Origin: a virus
IMG/VR virus record: IMGVR_UViG_3300009172_000078
Location: 1-21,473 of that record
Length of the DNA stretch: 21,473 nucleotides
Direction: 5' to 3' (one strand)
Shown here: positions 1 through 6,246 of the stretch, piece after piece
Numbering within the stretch: position 1 is the stretch's first letter
How the letters are laid out: every line of letters starts with the position of its first letter
Notes under the pieces: generated by a model
The model's database searches: none
Told to the model about the DNA's origin: nothing
Seen by the model: the letters and a program-made list of their open reading frames with translations, nothing else
Translations under genes and position numbers: made by a program

Positions 1-867
1 GCCTCTATAGATGACCTTGTCTCTAAGTTTGATGAGATTGGTATTACAGAGATAGAAGAGGAGTCTCCTTTTGTTACAGCTACTCTTGAAGAACTATACG
101 TTACACAAGTACAGACACCAGGTTTACGTTGGAGACTTAACTGGCTTAACAAATCACTAGGCTCTCTACGTAAGGGTGACTTTGGTTTTATCTTTGCTAG
201 ACCTGAGACTGGTAAGACTACTTTCTTAGCTAGTGAAATATCACACATGATTACTCAAACAGATGGAGATATACTTTGGTTCAACAACGAAGAACAAGGT
301 ACGAAAGTGTTGAGTAGATGTTACCAAGCAATACTAGGTATGACACAACAGCAAATGTTTTCTGATAGAGACTCTAACTATGCAACGTATAAAGAAATAG
401 AACAAGATAGACTACTCATAACAAACTCAGAGGATAGTACACACTATAAAAGTATAGAGAAAATACTAGCTTCTAGAAAACCTGCGTTAATTATCTTTGA
501 CCAGATAGATAAAATTACAGGATTCAAAGGAGATAGGAATGACTTAGTACTAAAACAAATCTACCAATGGGCAAGAGAGATAGCTAAGAAGTATGCACCA
601 GTTATAGCAGTCTCTCAGGCAGGTGGTACAGGTGAAGGAAAGCTTTGGCTTACTATGGATGATGTAGATGGTAGTAAGACAGGTAAGCAAGGTGAGGCTG
701 ATTGGATACTAGGCATAGGTATGGAACAAGATAATACCTCTAGAATCAGGTACTTAAACATCAGTAAAAATAAACTGTTAGGTGATAGTGATACCTTACC
801 TGACCTTCGACATGGCAGAAGCCAAGTCTTAATCAAGCCAGAAGTGGCACGTTTCGAGGATATATAA
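1..867 (+). CDS. Replicative DNA helicase, gp4/DnaB type (5' end outside window)
   Basis: The frame is open from base 1 to the TAA at 865-867, so this is the C-terminal 288 residues of a gene starting before the window. It carries a RecA-fold helicase core. The Walker A loop ARPETGKTT is at window residues 66-74 (bases 196-222), with Ala in place of the usual first Gly. Walker B is ALIIFDQID, followed by the strand APVIAVSQAGG, whose Gln fits motif H3 of DnaB-family helicases, and a basic NKLLGD segment near the end. By family knowledge it is a hexameric 5'-3' helicase at the phage fork. A primase domain, as in T7 gp4, would lie upstream and cannot be seen. The first ATG in frame (247) falls after Walker A and is not the true start. 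The stop lies two bases before the next ATG. Family call is firm; primase fusion is unknown. Confidence 0.88.
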   Translation, partial: ASIDDLVSKFDEIGITEIEEESPFVTATLEELYVTQVQTPGLRWRLNWLNKSLGSLRKGDFGFIFARPETGKTTFLASEISHMITQTDGDILWFNNEEQGTKVLSRCYQAILGMTQQQMFSDRDSNYATYKEIEQDRLLITNSEDSTHYKSIEKILASRKPALIIFDQIDKITGFKGDRNDLVLKQIYQWAREIAKKYAPVIAVSQAGGTGEGKLWLTMDDVDGSKTGKQGEADWILGIGMEQDNTSRIRYLNISKNKLLGDSDTLPDLRHGRSQVLIKPEVARFEDI

Positions 868-868
868 G

Positions 869-1012
869 ATGACGATAACTAAAAAGAGAGTATGTCATGT
901 ATGCAAAAAGACTGCACGTATTTGGGATAAGAAGAGATGGTGGTGTAGTATGGAAGCATACGAAGGTGAATACAATCTAAAGGGTGTATGCCCAAAGGAA
1001 AAAACTAAATGA
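869..1012 (+). CDS. Small cysteine-rich (zinc-ribbon-like) protein, 47 aa
   Basis: A 47-residue reading frame starts at ATG 869, two bases after the helicase stop, and ends with TGA 1010-1012, which overlaps the polymerase ATG at 1009. It fills the space between the two genes. The protein is basic and aromatic, with a CHVC knuckle (Cys9, Cys12) and further cysteines at 26 and 41, a spacing that could bind one zinc ion. The central stretch KKRWWC is strongly basic. Function is not recognised. The position between helicase and polymerase, and tight packing on both sides, suggest a small nucleic-acid-binding accessory of the replication module. That role is inference. The compact fit and ATGA overlap are what make it believable as a gene. 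Confidence 0.6.
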   Translation: MTITKKRVCHVCKKTARIWDKKRWWCSMEAYEGEYNLKGVCPKEKTK

Positions 1013-2160
1013 AGTACTTAACACTTGATGTAGAAACCTCCATTAGTAATAGTGGTAATCCTTTTGACGAGACTAACAAGCTAGTTATGGTAGGCTTAGT
1101 CGGTCATAAAATGTACCCAATCGAGTATGGTGATGAACCTTATGGTGAAAATCTCGCAGCGATTCAAACAGCGATTGATGAGTCTGATGTACTGGTAGGT
1201 TTTAATATTAAGTTTGACCTTCACTGGTTGTCTCGATATGGTATTAAGTTTGCTGATAAAAAGATATGGGACTGCCAACTTGTACACTTTATGTTAGGTG
1301 GACAGAAGGACACATACCCTAGCCTCAACAGTGTGTGTGAACACTATGGCTTTGAACAGAAGCTTGACATAGTTAAAGAGAACTACTGGAAGAATGGTAT
1401 TGACACTGCACAGGTTCCTAGAGATATACTGGAGGAATACTTACAGAAAGACCTAGAGCTTACCGAGCAAGTCATGCTTAAGCAACGTGAAGAACTACAA
1501 TCCAATCCTTTACTTAGTAGGTTAGTTTCATTACATAACCAAGACCTGCTAGGTTTACAAGAGATGGAATTTAACGGACTATTATTTAACCAACAATGGA
1601 GCGAAACACTTGGAAACGAACTCGAAGAACAAATCAACAAGCTCGACCAAAGACTTTTTCAGTATCATAATCTTCTTTCTTTCAATGCCAATTCTAATGA
1701 CCACATCAGCCGTTTACTATACGGCGGAGCTATTAGTTACAGGGTACAAGTCGATGATGGAGTCTATAAGACTGGTGAGAAAAAAGGATTAGTAAAAATG
1801 AAATGGGAAACTAGAGAGCAACACTACGATAGACTGTGTAAGCCTCTAAAAAATTCAGAGATGAAGAAGGAAGGATTCTTTTCTACTGATGAGAAGACAT
1901 TACGTTCTCTTAAAGGTAACAAGGTAGCTAAAGACGTGATTACTATTCTACTGACAAGGTCTGAATTAAACAAGAGAATGACAACATACTACCAAGGGTT
2001 ACCTAAGTTAATTGGTGAAATGAACTGGGAGTATGGTAAAATATACGGACAGCTCAATCAATGTGTAGCTAGGACAGGTAGACTATCAAGTAGTAAACCT
2101 AACCTACAAAACTTTGATGGAGAAATTAAAGGATTATTTTATTCGAGGTATAGCAGATGA
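1009..2160 (+). CDS. DNA polymerase family A, N-terminal piece: 3'-5' exonuclease plus first part of polymerase domain
   Basis: 383 residues. Residues 1-160 form a DEDDy proofreading exonuclease: Exo I is LDVET with Asp7 and Glu9, Exo II is GFNIKFD with Asn66 and Asp70, Exo III is YLQKD with Tyr144 and Asp148. The rest corresponds to the thumb and start of the palm, and ends with the conserved TGRLSSSKPNLQN at 356-368, the segment that precedes motif A in Pol I-like enzymes. The gene stops 16 residues later (TGA 2158-2160). The catalytic motifs A, B and C are in a separate gene starting at 2315, so this piece should proofread but cannot polymerise alone. No T7-style thioredoxin-binding insertion is evident, and the two pieces total only 621 residues against 704 in T7. 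The start overlaps the previous stop as ATGA. Confidence 0.88.
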   Translation: MKYLTLDVETSISNSGNPFDETNKLVMVGLVGHKMYPIEYGDEPYGENLAAIQTAIDESDVLVGFNIKFDLHWLSRYGIKFADKKIWDCQLVHFMLGGQKDTYPSLNSVCEHYGFEQKLDIVKENYWKNGIDTAQVPRDILEEYLQKDLELTEQVMLKQREELQSNPLLSRLVSLHNQDLLGLQEMEFNGLLFNQQWSETLGNELEEQINKLDQRLFQYHNLLSFNANSNDHISRLLYGGAISYRVQVDDGVYKTGEKKGLVKMKWETREQHYDRLCKPLKNSEMKKEGFFSTDEKTLRSLKGNKVAKDVITILLTRSELNKRMTTYYQGLPKLIGEMNWEYGKIYGQLNQCVARTGRLSSSKPNLQNFDGEIKGLFYSRYSR

Positions 2161-2315
2161 TAACTAACGAAGAAGAAGCTTGGATAGCACATGTCTCTTT
2201 AGACATAATACAAATTATAAACGAATATGGTATTGATGGAGCAGATATGCTACTTAGTAATATACCTCAAGAAACTCAAGACTATATAGTGCGTTCACTA
2301 GTGGTGACATACTAA
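2157..2315 (+). CDS. 52-residue micro-ORF lying between the two polymerase pieces
   Basis: The frame begins at ATG 2157, overlapping the stop of the exonuclease-bearing polymerase piece (ATGA), and ends at TAA 2313-2315, sharing a base with the ATG of the catalytic piece (TAATG). It therefore fills exactly the gap in the split polymerase. The product begins MITNEEEAWIAH, is acidic and looks largely helical, with alternating hydrophobic positions. No family is recognised. Because it is coupled on both sides, it could simply pass ribosomes from one polymerase piece to the next, or encode a small partner that helps the pieces associate. Both ideas are inference. An alternative is that the segment is a non-coding insertion, such as a spliced element; no intron core was recognised in it. 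Confidence 0.55.
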   Translation: MITNEEEAWIAHVSLDIIQIINEYGIDGADMLLSNIPQETQDYIVRSLVVTY

Positions 2316-3031
2316 TGTTACTGCAAGCGGATGCGAAGCAACTGGAGTGGATTGGTGCAACTTACCTATCTCAAGACAAGGTAGCATTAGATGAGATATG
2401 GAGAGAGGTAGACATGCACTCTGATAATCAGGCAAGGTTTAACCTACCTAGCCGACTAATCGCTAAGACGTTTGTGTTCCGATTAATCTATGGAGGCTCA
2501 GCATATTCATATGCCAATGACCCTAACTTTAGAGATATTGGTAACGAAACCTTTTGGCAAGACGTTATAGATTCTTTCTATAACAAGTACCAACGTCTCT
2601 ATAAATGGCATGAAGAGATTCAGTTCAATGCTAAACGAGACAGGAAACTAGTAATGCCTACTGGTCGTATCTATCACTTCGAACCTGAGGTTAAGTATGA
2701 CAAAGTCAAGTACCCACGAACAAAGATACTAAACTATCCTGTTCAAGGTTTAGGTGCGGACCTTATGGCAATTGCTAGAGTTTCACTACGCAACAGATTA
2801 AAAGGCATTGAAGGGGTCCAGTTAATTAATACTGTACATGACTCGATTATCATTGATTTTAATACTGATGTGTGTTATACTAATGACCTTGTTAAATTAG
2901 TTGACAAGTGTTTTAATGATGTACCAGAGAACTTCAAGAAAATGTTTGGAGTTGAATTTAACCTACCCATGCGAGTAGAGTGTCAAGTAGGTAAGACATG
3001 GGGTGACATGGAGATTGTAAATGCAAATTAA
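2315..3031 (+). CDS. DNA polymerase family A, C-terminal piece: catalytic palm and fingers
   Basis: 238 residues carrying all three family A polymerase motifs. Motif A is LLQADAKQLEW with catalytic Asp6; the usual DYSQIE is changed to DAKQLE. Motif B is RLIAKTFVFRLIYGG, with Arg47, Lys51, Phe55 and Tyr59. Phe55 matches E. coli Pol I Phe762. The NYPVQG..AD-type element is at 140-149, and motif C is NTVHDSII with His175 and Asp176 (Ser where Glu is usual). It begins immediately at motif A, so it lacks the exonuclease and thumb supplied by the gene at 1009-2160. The frame is also open upstream to 2261 and reads RLYSAFTSGDIL before the ATG, but that stretch has no standard start codon. The start shares a base with the previous TAA. 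The two pieces presumably assemble into one enzyme; that is inference. Confidence 0.88.
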   Translation: MLLQADAKQLEWIGATYLSQDKVALDEIWREVDMHSDNQARFNLPSRLIAKTFVFRLIYGGSAYSYANDPNFRDIGNETFWQDVIDSFYNKYQRLYKWHEEIQFNAKRDRKLVMPTGRIYHFEPEVKYDKVKYPRTKILNYPVQGLGADLMAIARVSLRNRLKGIEGVQLINTVHDSIIIDFNTDVCYTNDLVKLVDKCFNDVPENFKKMFGVEFNLPMRVECQVGKTWGDMEIVNAN

Positions 3032-3563
3032 TATTATAGACGTAGGCACACCAAACACACATTCTGCAAAGAATGGTCGGTCATACCAATCAATAGAAGT
3101 AACATACAAGGGAGACAATGGACAGACATCTTCTAAGAAGCTAATGTCTTTCAGTAACCCTGATGTGTTTAAGCAAGCTCAGACTTGGACTAAAGGTGAT
3201 GTAATTAATATCAATAGTCAGAAGGATGATGCAGGGTATTGGCAATGGATTGGTATCTTAGGTGCAGGCGAATCAGCACCAGTAGCAGTACAAACTAACT
3301 CAGCTAGCACAGGAGCTAAGCCTGCCACTAGAGTATCAGGTAGTAACTATCCTACTTCAGAGGAAAGAGATAAGACACAAGGCTTCATTGTACGACAGTC
3401 CTCTCTATCTAATGCAGTCAATACGTTAGCCAGTGGAGGTAAGACAGCTAGTGCAAATGATGTAATAGCCTTAGCTAAGGTATATGAGAAGTTTGTCATG
3501 GAGGGAGACGCCTCGGCACAAGCAACAAGTGTTGAAGATTTTCCTGATGACGTGCCTTTCTGA
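3021..3563 (+). CDS. Single-stranded DNA-binding protein
   Basis: 180 residues. The first 90 or so have the strand-rich, aromatic pattern of an OB fold, including QSIEVTYKGDNGQ and YWQWIGIL. A low-complexity linker rich in Ser, Thr, Ala and Pro follows. The last eight residues are DFPDDVPF, almost identical to the acidic tip of bacterial SSB, which docks partner enzymes. By family knowledge it coats single strands at the fork and recruits replication and repair proteins through the tip; a host or phage partner is likely. The ATG at 3021 lies 11 bases inside the polymerase gene and is preceded by GGAG at 3010-3013 with a 7-base spacing. The stop shares a base with the next ATG. The residues between linker and tip (about 110-165) look helical and are not explained. 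Confidence 0.85.
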   Translation: MQINIIDVGTPNTHSAKNGRSYQSIEVTYKGDNGQTSSKKLMSFSNPDVFKQAQTWTKGDVININSQKDDAGYWQWIGILGAGESAPVAVQTNSASTGAKPATRVSGSNYPTSEERDKTQGFIVRQSSLSNAVNTLASGGKTASANDVIALAKVYEKFVMEGDASAQATSVEDFPDDVPF

Positions 3564-4261
3564 TGCAAGCCTTAATTGACATGGATTTAGTCTGTTTCCG
3601 TTGTTCTGCTAGTGCAGAGAATGATGGAGCAGGCATTGCCATCTATCGTATGAATGATTTGATGGATGGAATCCTTGCGAAGGTAGGTGCAACTGAGTAC
3701 CGTGCATTTTTAACTGGTGCTACTAACTTCCGTAAATCTATCTATCCTGAGTACAAAGCTAATAGAACGGCGCCTAAGCCTCAGTATTTACAAGCCTGTA
3801 GAGAGTATGCAATGAACCAAATGGGTGCAGAAATGGCACCTGATGGGCTTGAGGCTGATGATTCATTAGGTATTAATCAAACAGACGAGACAATTATATG
3901 CTCTCTGGATAAAGACCTACTGATGATTCCAGGTAAACATTTCCAATGGGCTATTAGTGGTAAGAACTGGGAAAAACCTGACACATGGATTGACCAAACC
4001 TATGCTGATGGAATGAAACTATTCTATGAGCAGTGTATTAAAGGTGATACCTCAGACAACATCAAGGGTATCCCTGGTATGGGAGAAGCTAAGGCTCGTA
4101 AGGCTTTAGCATCTATCCATGATGAGTTAGGTATGTTTAATAAGGTTCGGGATATGTATGGTAACGATGAAGAGTTCCTTATGAACGCTAGAGTTCTTTG
4201 GATTAAAAGAAGTTTAGAAGATGACTTTGGAGATAGATTTGACGCATTCGTTTCGGAGTAA
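3563..4261 (+). CDS. 5'-3' exonuclease / flap endonuclease (T7 gp6-like, FEN family)
   Basis: 232 residues with the ordered acidic residues of the PIN-like FEN family: LIDMD (Asp6, Asp8); the arch element FRKSIYPEYKANR (56-68) with Lys65 and Arg68; GLEADDSLG (Glu97, Asp99, Asp100); CSLDKDLLMIPG (Asp116, Asp118); and GDTSDNIKGIPGMGEAKA (161-178), which combines Asp162 and Asp165 with the helix-3-turn-helix DNA clamp. In T7-like phages this enzyme removes RNA primers and helps degrade host DNA; that role is assigned by family. The length is typical for the short phage members. The start at 3563 overlaps the SSB stop (TGATG). The 3' end is overlapped by about 40 bases by the endonuclease I gene. 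Confidence 0.9.
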   Translation: MQALIDMDLVCFRCSASAENDGAGIAIYRMNDLMDGILAKVGATEYRAFLTGATNFRKSIYPEYKANRTAPKPQYLQACREYAMNQMGAEMAPDGLEADDSLGINQTDETIICSLDKDLLMIPGKHFQWAISGKNWEKPDTWIDQTYADGMKLFYEQCIKGDTSDNIKGIPGMGEAKARKALASIHDELGMFNKVRDMYGNDEEFLMNARVLWIKRSLEDDFGDRFDAFVSE

Positions 4262-4622
4262 GTTTGAGAAAAACTGTTGGGCTAAGTTAATTAAAGCGTT
4301 TCCTAAGGCTAAGTATGAGCCAGACTACTTTAAGTATACTCAGCCTGAGATAGAGCGAACATATAATCCTGACTTTAAGTTAGGCAGAGGCAAGACTTAC
4401 ATAGAAGCAAAGGGTAAACTAGACCTAGAAACACGTAAGAAGATGGTATGGTTTAAAAAGTCTTGTCCTGATGTTCGTATTATATTTCTCTTCATGAATC
4501 CTGATGTTAAGATTCGTAAAGGGAGTAAAACAACATACGGGATGTGGGCTACCAAAGAAGGTTTTGAGTGGCTTGACTCTCGAAAGGACTGGGTAAATGA
4601 ATATAACAAACTTTGTTCGTGA
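4221..4622 (+). CDS. Holliday-junction resolvase, T7 endonuclease I-like (gp3 type)
   Basis: 133 residues, close to T7 gp3 (149). The catalytic set is visible: Glu16 in SKFEKN, Asp51 in YNPDF, and Glu62 and Lys64 in YIEAKG, corresponding to T7 Glu20, Asp55, Glu65 and Lys67. A KGSKTTYG segment near residue 105 matches KGSPTSYG of T7. The family cleaves branched DNA, which debranches replicating concatemers before packaging. The ATG at 4221 overlaps the exonuclease gene by 41 bases and has AGAAG directly against it, a poor ribosome site. TTG 4239 is preceded by GGAG (4229-4232) at six bases and would give a protein six residues shorter. Both keep the catalytic Glu, so the start is unresolved. 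Confidence 0.87.
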   Translation: MTLEIDLTHSFRSKFEKNCWAKLIKAFPKAKYEPDYFKYTQPEIERTYNPDFKLGRGKTYIEAKGKLDLETRKKMVWFKKSCPDVRIIFLFMNPDVKIRKGSKTTYGMWATKEGFEWLDSRKDWVNEYNKLCS

Positions 4623-4800
4623 TGAAGAAGGTAAGTGTACATTTAGCTTTGAGGTTGATAATGATGAGGCAGGTATACTAATGGAGTTTGCAATTAGAAC
4701 TATGATAGAGGCAGGACTTATTGATGTTCCAGGAGATGACAATCCTACGGATATGTTTGAGTTCTTTGCTGACGATGATAATAAGGAGACGTTACAATGA
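4597..4800 (+). CDS. Conserved-looking small acidic protein, 67 aa, unknown function
   Basis: 67 residues starting MNITNFVRDEEGKCTFSF and ending in a very acidic tail (FEFFADDDNKETLQ). The middle, GILMEFAIRTMIEAGLIDV, looks like a short amphipathic helix after a beta hairpin. It overlaps the resolvase gene by 26 bases and the next ATG by four (ATGA), so it is embedded in the replication operon. Function is not recognised. Small proteins at this point in T7-like operons are common and mostly uncharacterised. A structural hint of an N-terminal beta hairpin followed by one helix is all that can be drawn from the sequence. Confidence 0.7.
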   Translation: MNITNFVRDEEGKCTFSFEVDNDEAGILMEFAIRTMIEAGLIDVPGDDNPTDMFEFFADDDNKETLQ

Positions 4801-5549
4801 GTAAGATACTTGTACTAGATATCGAGACCTCGCCTCATACAGGCTTTCACTGGGGACTATGGCAGCAGAACATTAGCATATCCCAATTGATTGAGAGTTC
4901 AACAGTACTTTGTTGGGCAGCCAAATGGGTAGGAGAAAAGCAAGTACACTTTGCAAGCATCATGGAGTCTACTCCTAAGCAGATGATTACAAAGATACAT
5001 AAGTTAGTAGATGAAGCAGATGCTATCATTACCTATAACGGTAAGCGATTTGATATGCCTACTCTTAACAGAGAATTTCTACTACATAAGCTTCCTCCTC
5101 CTAGCCCTTACAAGGACATAGACTTATTACAAACAGCACGCAGTAAGTTTAAGTTTGCTAGTAATAAGCTAGACTATGTAGCACAAGAGTTAGGTGTAGG
5201 ACAAAAGACAAGCCATCAAGGTATGCCTCTGTGGATAGAGTGTATGAGTAAGAACCCTAAGGCTTGGAAGTTAATGAAGAAGTATAACTGTAATGATGTT
5301 AAGCTAACTGAAGAAGTATATACTAAGTTACTTGGATGGATAGTTACACCATTCAACCATAACACTCACAAGGGACACGAAGGACATGTATGCCCATCTT
5401 GTGGTGGTAGTCATATACAGAAGAGAGGTTACTCTCAAGTAGGCGCTAATAGCTATCAACGTTACCAGTGTATTGACTGTGGTAAGTGGAGTCAATCAAG
5501 TAAAGCAGTTAAAGAGCTAAAGAAAGCAAACTTCTTAAAAAGTATTTGA
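4797..5549 (+). CDS. DnaQ-like 3'-5' exonuclease (YprB-type RNase H fold) with C-terminal zinc ribbon
   Basis: 250 residues. The N-terminal domain has the DEDDy-type triad: LDIET (Asp8, Glu10), ITYNGKRFDMPTL (Asn81, Asp86) and YNCNDVKLTEEVY (Tyr163, Asp167). This arrangement fits the predicted exonucleases of the YprB/RNase H-like group. A zinc ribbon follows: CPSC at 199-202 and CIDC at 225-228, with the basic QKRGYSQ between them, likely a nucleic-acid-binding add-on. It is a second exonuclease beside the proofreading domain of the polymerase, and its substrate is unknown; repair, nucleic acid degradation or a polymerase auxiliary role are all possible. It starts with an ATGA overlap. Its TGA stop (5547-5549) lies inside the -35 hexamer of a consensus promoter. 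Confidence 0.85.
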   Translation: MSKILVLDIETSPHTGFHWGLWQQNISISQLIESSTVLCWAAKWVGEKQVHFASIMESTPKQMITKIHKLVDEADAIITYNGKRFDMPTLNREFLLHKLPPPSPYKDIDLLQTARSKFKFASNKLDYVAQELGVGQKTSHQGMPLWIECMSKNPKAWKLMKKYNCNDVKLTEEVYTKLLGWIVTPFNHNTHKGHEGHVCPSCGGSHIQKRGYSQVGANSYQRYQCIDCGKWSQSSKAVKELKKANFLKSI

Positions 5550-5574
5550 CATTAACGTTTAAATAAGGTATAAT
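5546..5574 (+). promoter_or_regulatory. Perfect consensus sigma-70 promoter
   Basis: TTGACA at 5546-5551 and TATAAT at 5569-5574 are separated by exactly 17 bases. Both hexamers match the bacterial housekeeping consensus at every position. The -35 box contains the stop codon of the preceding exonuclease gene. The expected transcription start, about 7 bases past the -10 box, is near 5580-5582, which falls on or just after the ATG at 5578. It would feed the three small genes, the ribonucleotide reductase and the genes after it using host RNA polymerase. A weak ribosome site (AAGG 5565-5568) sits inside the spacer and is available only on longer, read-through transcripts. Confidence 0.8.
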
Positions 5575-5577
5575 ATT

Positions 5578-5862
5578 ATGGAGTATCACCCACTAGAAAG
5601 AATCTTTGAGCTTGCTTTAGAGCAGGCTACCAAAGGTAAAGGTAATGAAAGGCACGGAGATGGTAATGACTTTACAGACCAACCTTGGGTAGGACTTGCT
5701 AAGGTTCATGGTACAGGTTTCTTAACTGGACAAGCACAGAAGAAAATTATGGAAGCTGTTGCAAACAAGGAAGAGACTAACTATCTTTGGTATGAGAGAG
5801 AAATTTTAGGAGCTATTAACTACTTAGCAATGGCTCTGATTTACGATAAGGAGATAGACTAA
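5578..5862 (+). CDS. Small phage protein, 94 aa, possible nucleotide-metabolism accessory
   Basis: 94 residues with the conserved-looking stretches GNERHGDG, HGTGFLTGQAQKK and REILGAINYLAMALIYDK. The C-terminal half appears all-helical, with an E..LGAINY pattern that recalls short phage proteins sometimes grouped near the MazG or dNTP pyrophosphohydrolase helices. I cannot confirm that link. Its place just upstream of the ribonucleotide reductase genes suggests nucleotide metabolism, which is inference. The start is awkward: ATG 5578 lies four bases after the -10 box of a consensus promoter, so transcripts from it would start at or beyond the ATG. Translation may come from read-through mRNA using AAGG at 5565-5568, nine bases upstream. 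The stop shares a base with the next ATG. Confidence 0.72.
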   Translation: MEYHPLERIFELALEQATKGKGNERHGDGNDFTDQPWVGLAKVHGTGFLTGQAQKKIMEAVANKEETNYLWYEREILGAINYLAMALIYDKEID

Positions 5863-6065
5863 TGAGCAAAGGAAGTACACAACGACCTAGAGGTCTAATA
5901 TCAGACCAAACCCTTCTTGATAACTGGGATAGAATCTTTAACAGCAAGCCTAGCTCTGACCAGTTTATTGAACAACATAAAGCAAGTGTAGCTTGGAGAG
6001 ATGAAATGGTTAAAGAAGACCATGAAGCCTCTTTAAAACGAAAGGATTTGGATGGGAATACGTAA
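5862..6065 (+). CDS. Hypothetical protein, 67 aa
   Basis: 67 residues, MSKGSTQRPRGLISDQTL at the N-terminus, hydrophilic, mixed charge, probably helical in the second half (ASVAWRDEMVKEDHEASLKRK). It begins with a TAATG overlap and is itself overlapped by the next gene by 14 bases. Function is not recognised. It belongs to the group of three small genes between the consensus promoter and the ribonucleotide reductase. Confidence 0.65.
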   Translation: MSKGSTQRPRGLISDQTLLDNWDRIFNSKPSSDQFIEQHKASVAWRDEMVKEDHEASLKRKDLDGNT

Positions 6066-6246
6066 CTTAACCTTTACAGAATTATGTCAAGAGCTTGAGA
6101 AGATAGAAGAGATTGACTTAATGGAACTACTTGACATTGACTCTATGGATATAATAGATAACTTTCAGGATAGGATTGAAGATAACTTCGACAGACTACT
6201 AGAAGAAGTTGATAACTTAATTGAGGAGATAGATTTAGATGAGTAA
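6052..6246 (+). CDS. Very acidic small protein, 64 aa
   Basis: 64 residues with 23 Asp or Glu and only 4 Lys or Arg, a net charge near -19. Isoleucine and leucine recur every three to four residues among the acids, as in an amphipathic helix or short coiled coil (for example EEIDLMELLDIDSMDIIDN). No family is recognised. The charge resembles phage DNA-mimic proteins such as T7 Ocr, which block restriction enzymes, but Ocr is longer (116 residues) and no alignment is claimed. It overlaps both neighbours: 14 bases with the gene before and 8 with the ribonucleotide reductase. AAAGGA just upstream of the ATG is a fair ribosome site. Confidence 0.65.
   Translation: MGIRNLTFTELCQELEKIEEIDLMELLDIDSMDIIDNFQDRIEDNFDRLLEEVDNLIEEIDLDE

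Noticed and set aside
2157-2315. Intein or group I intron as the cause of the polymerase split
   Set aside because: There are in-frame stops, no intein splice motifs, and the 154-base gap is shorter than usual group I introns with no recognised core; kept only as a testable alternative.
4397-4742. - strand reading frames opposite endonuclease I and the following small gene
   Set aside because: Antisense to a gene with conserved catalytic residues; no family resemblance or ribosome site.
6131-6155. TTGACA (6131-6136) followed by TATAAT (6150-6155) inside the acidic-protein gene
   Set aside because: The spacer is only 13 bases, too short for a sigma-70 promoter, and both hexamers fall in coding sequence.
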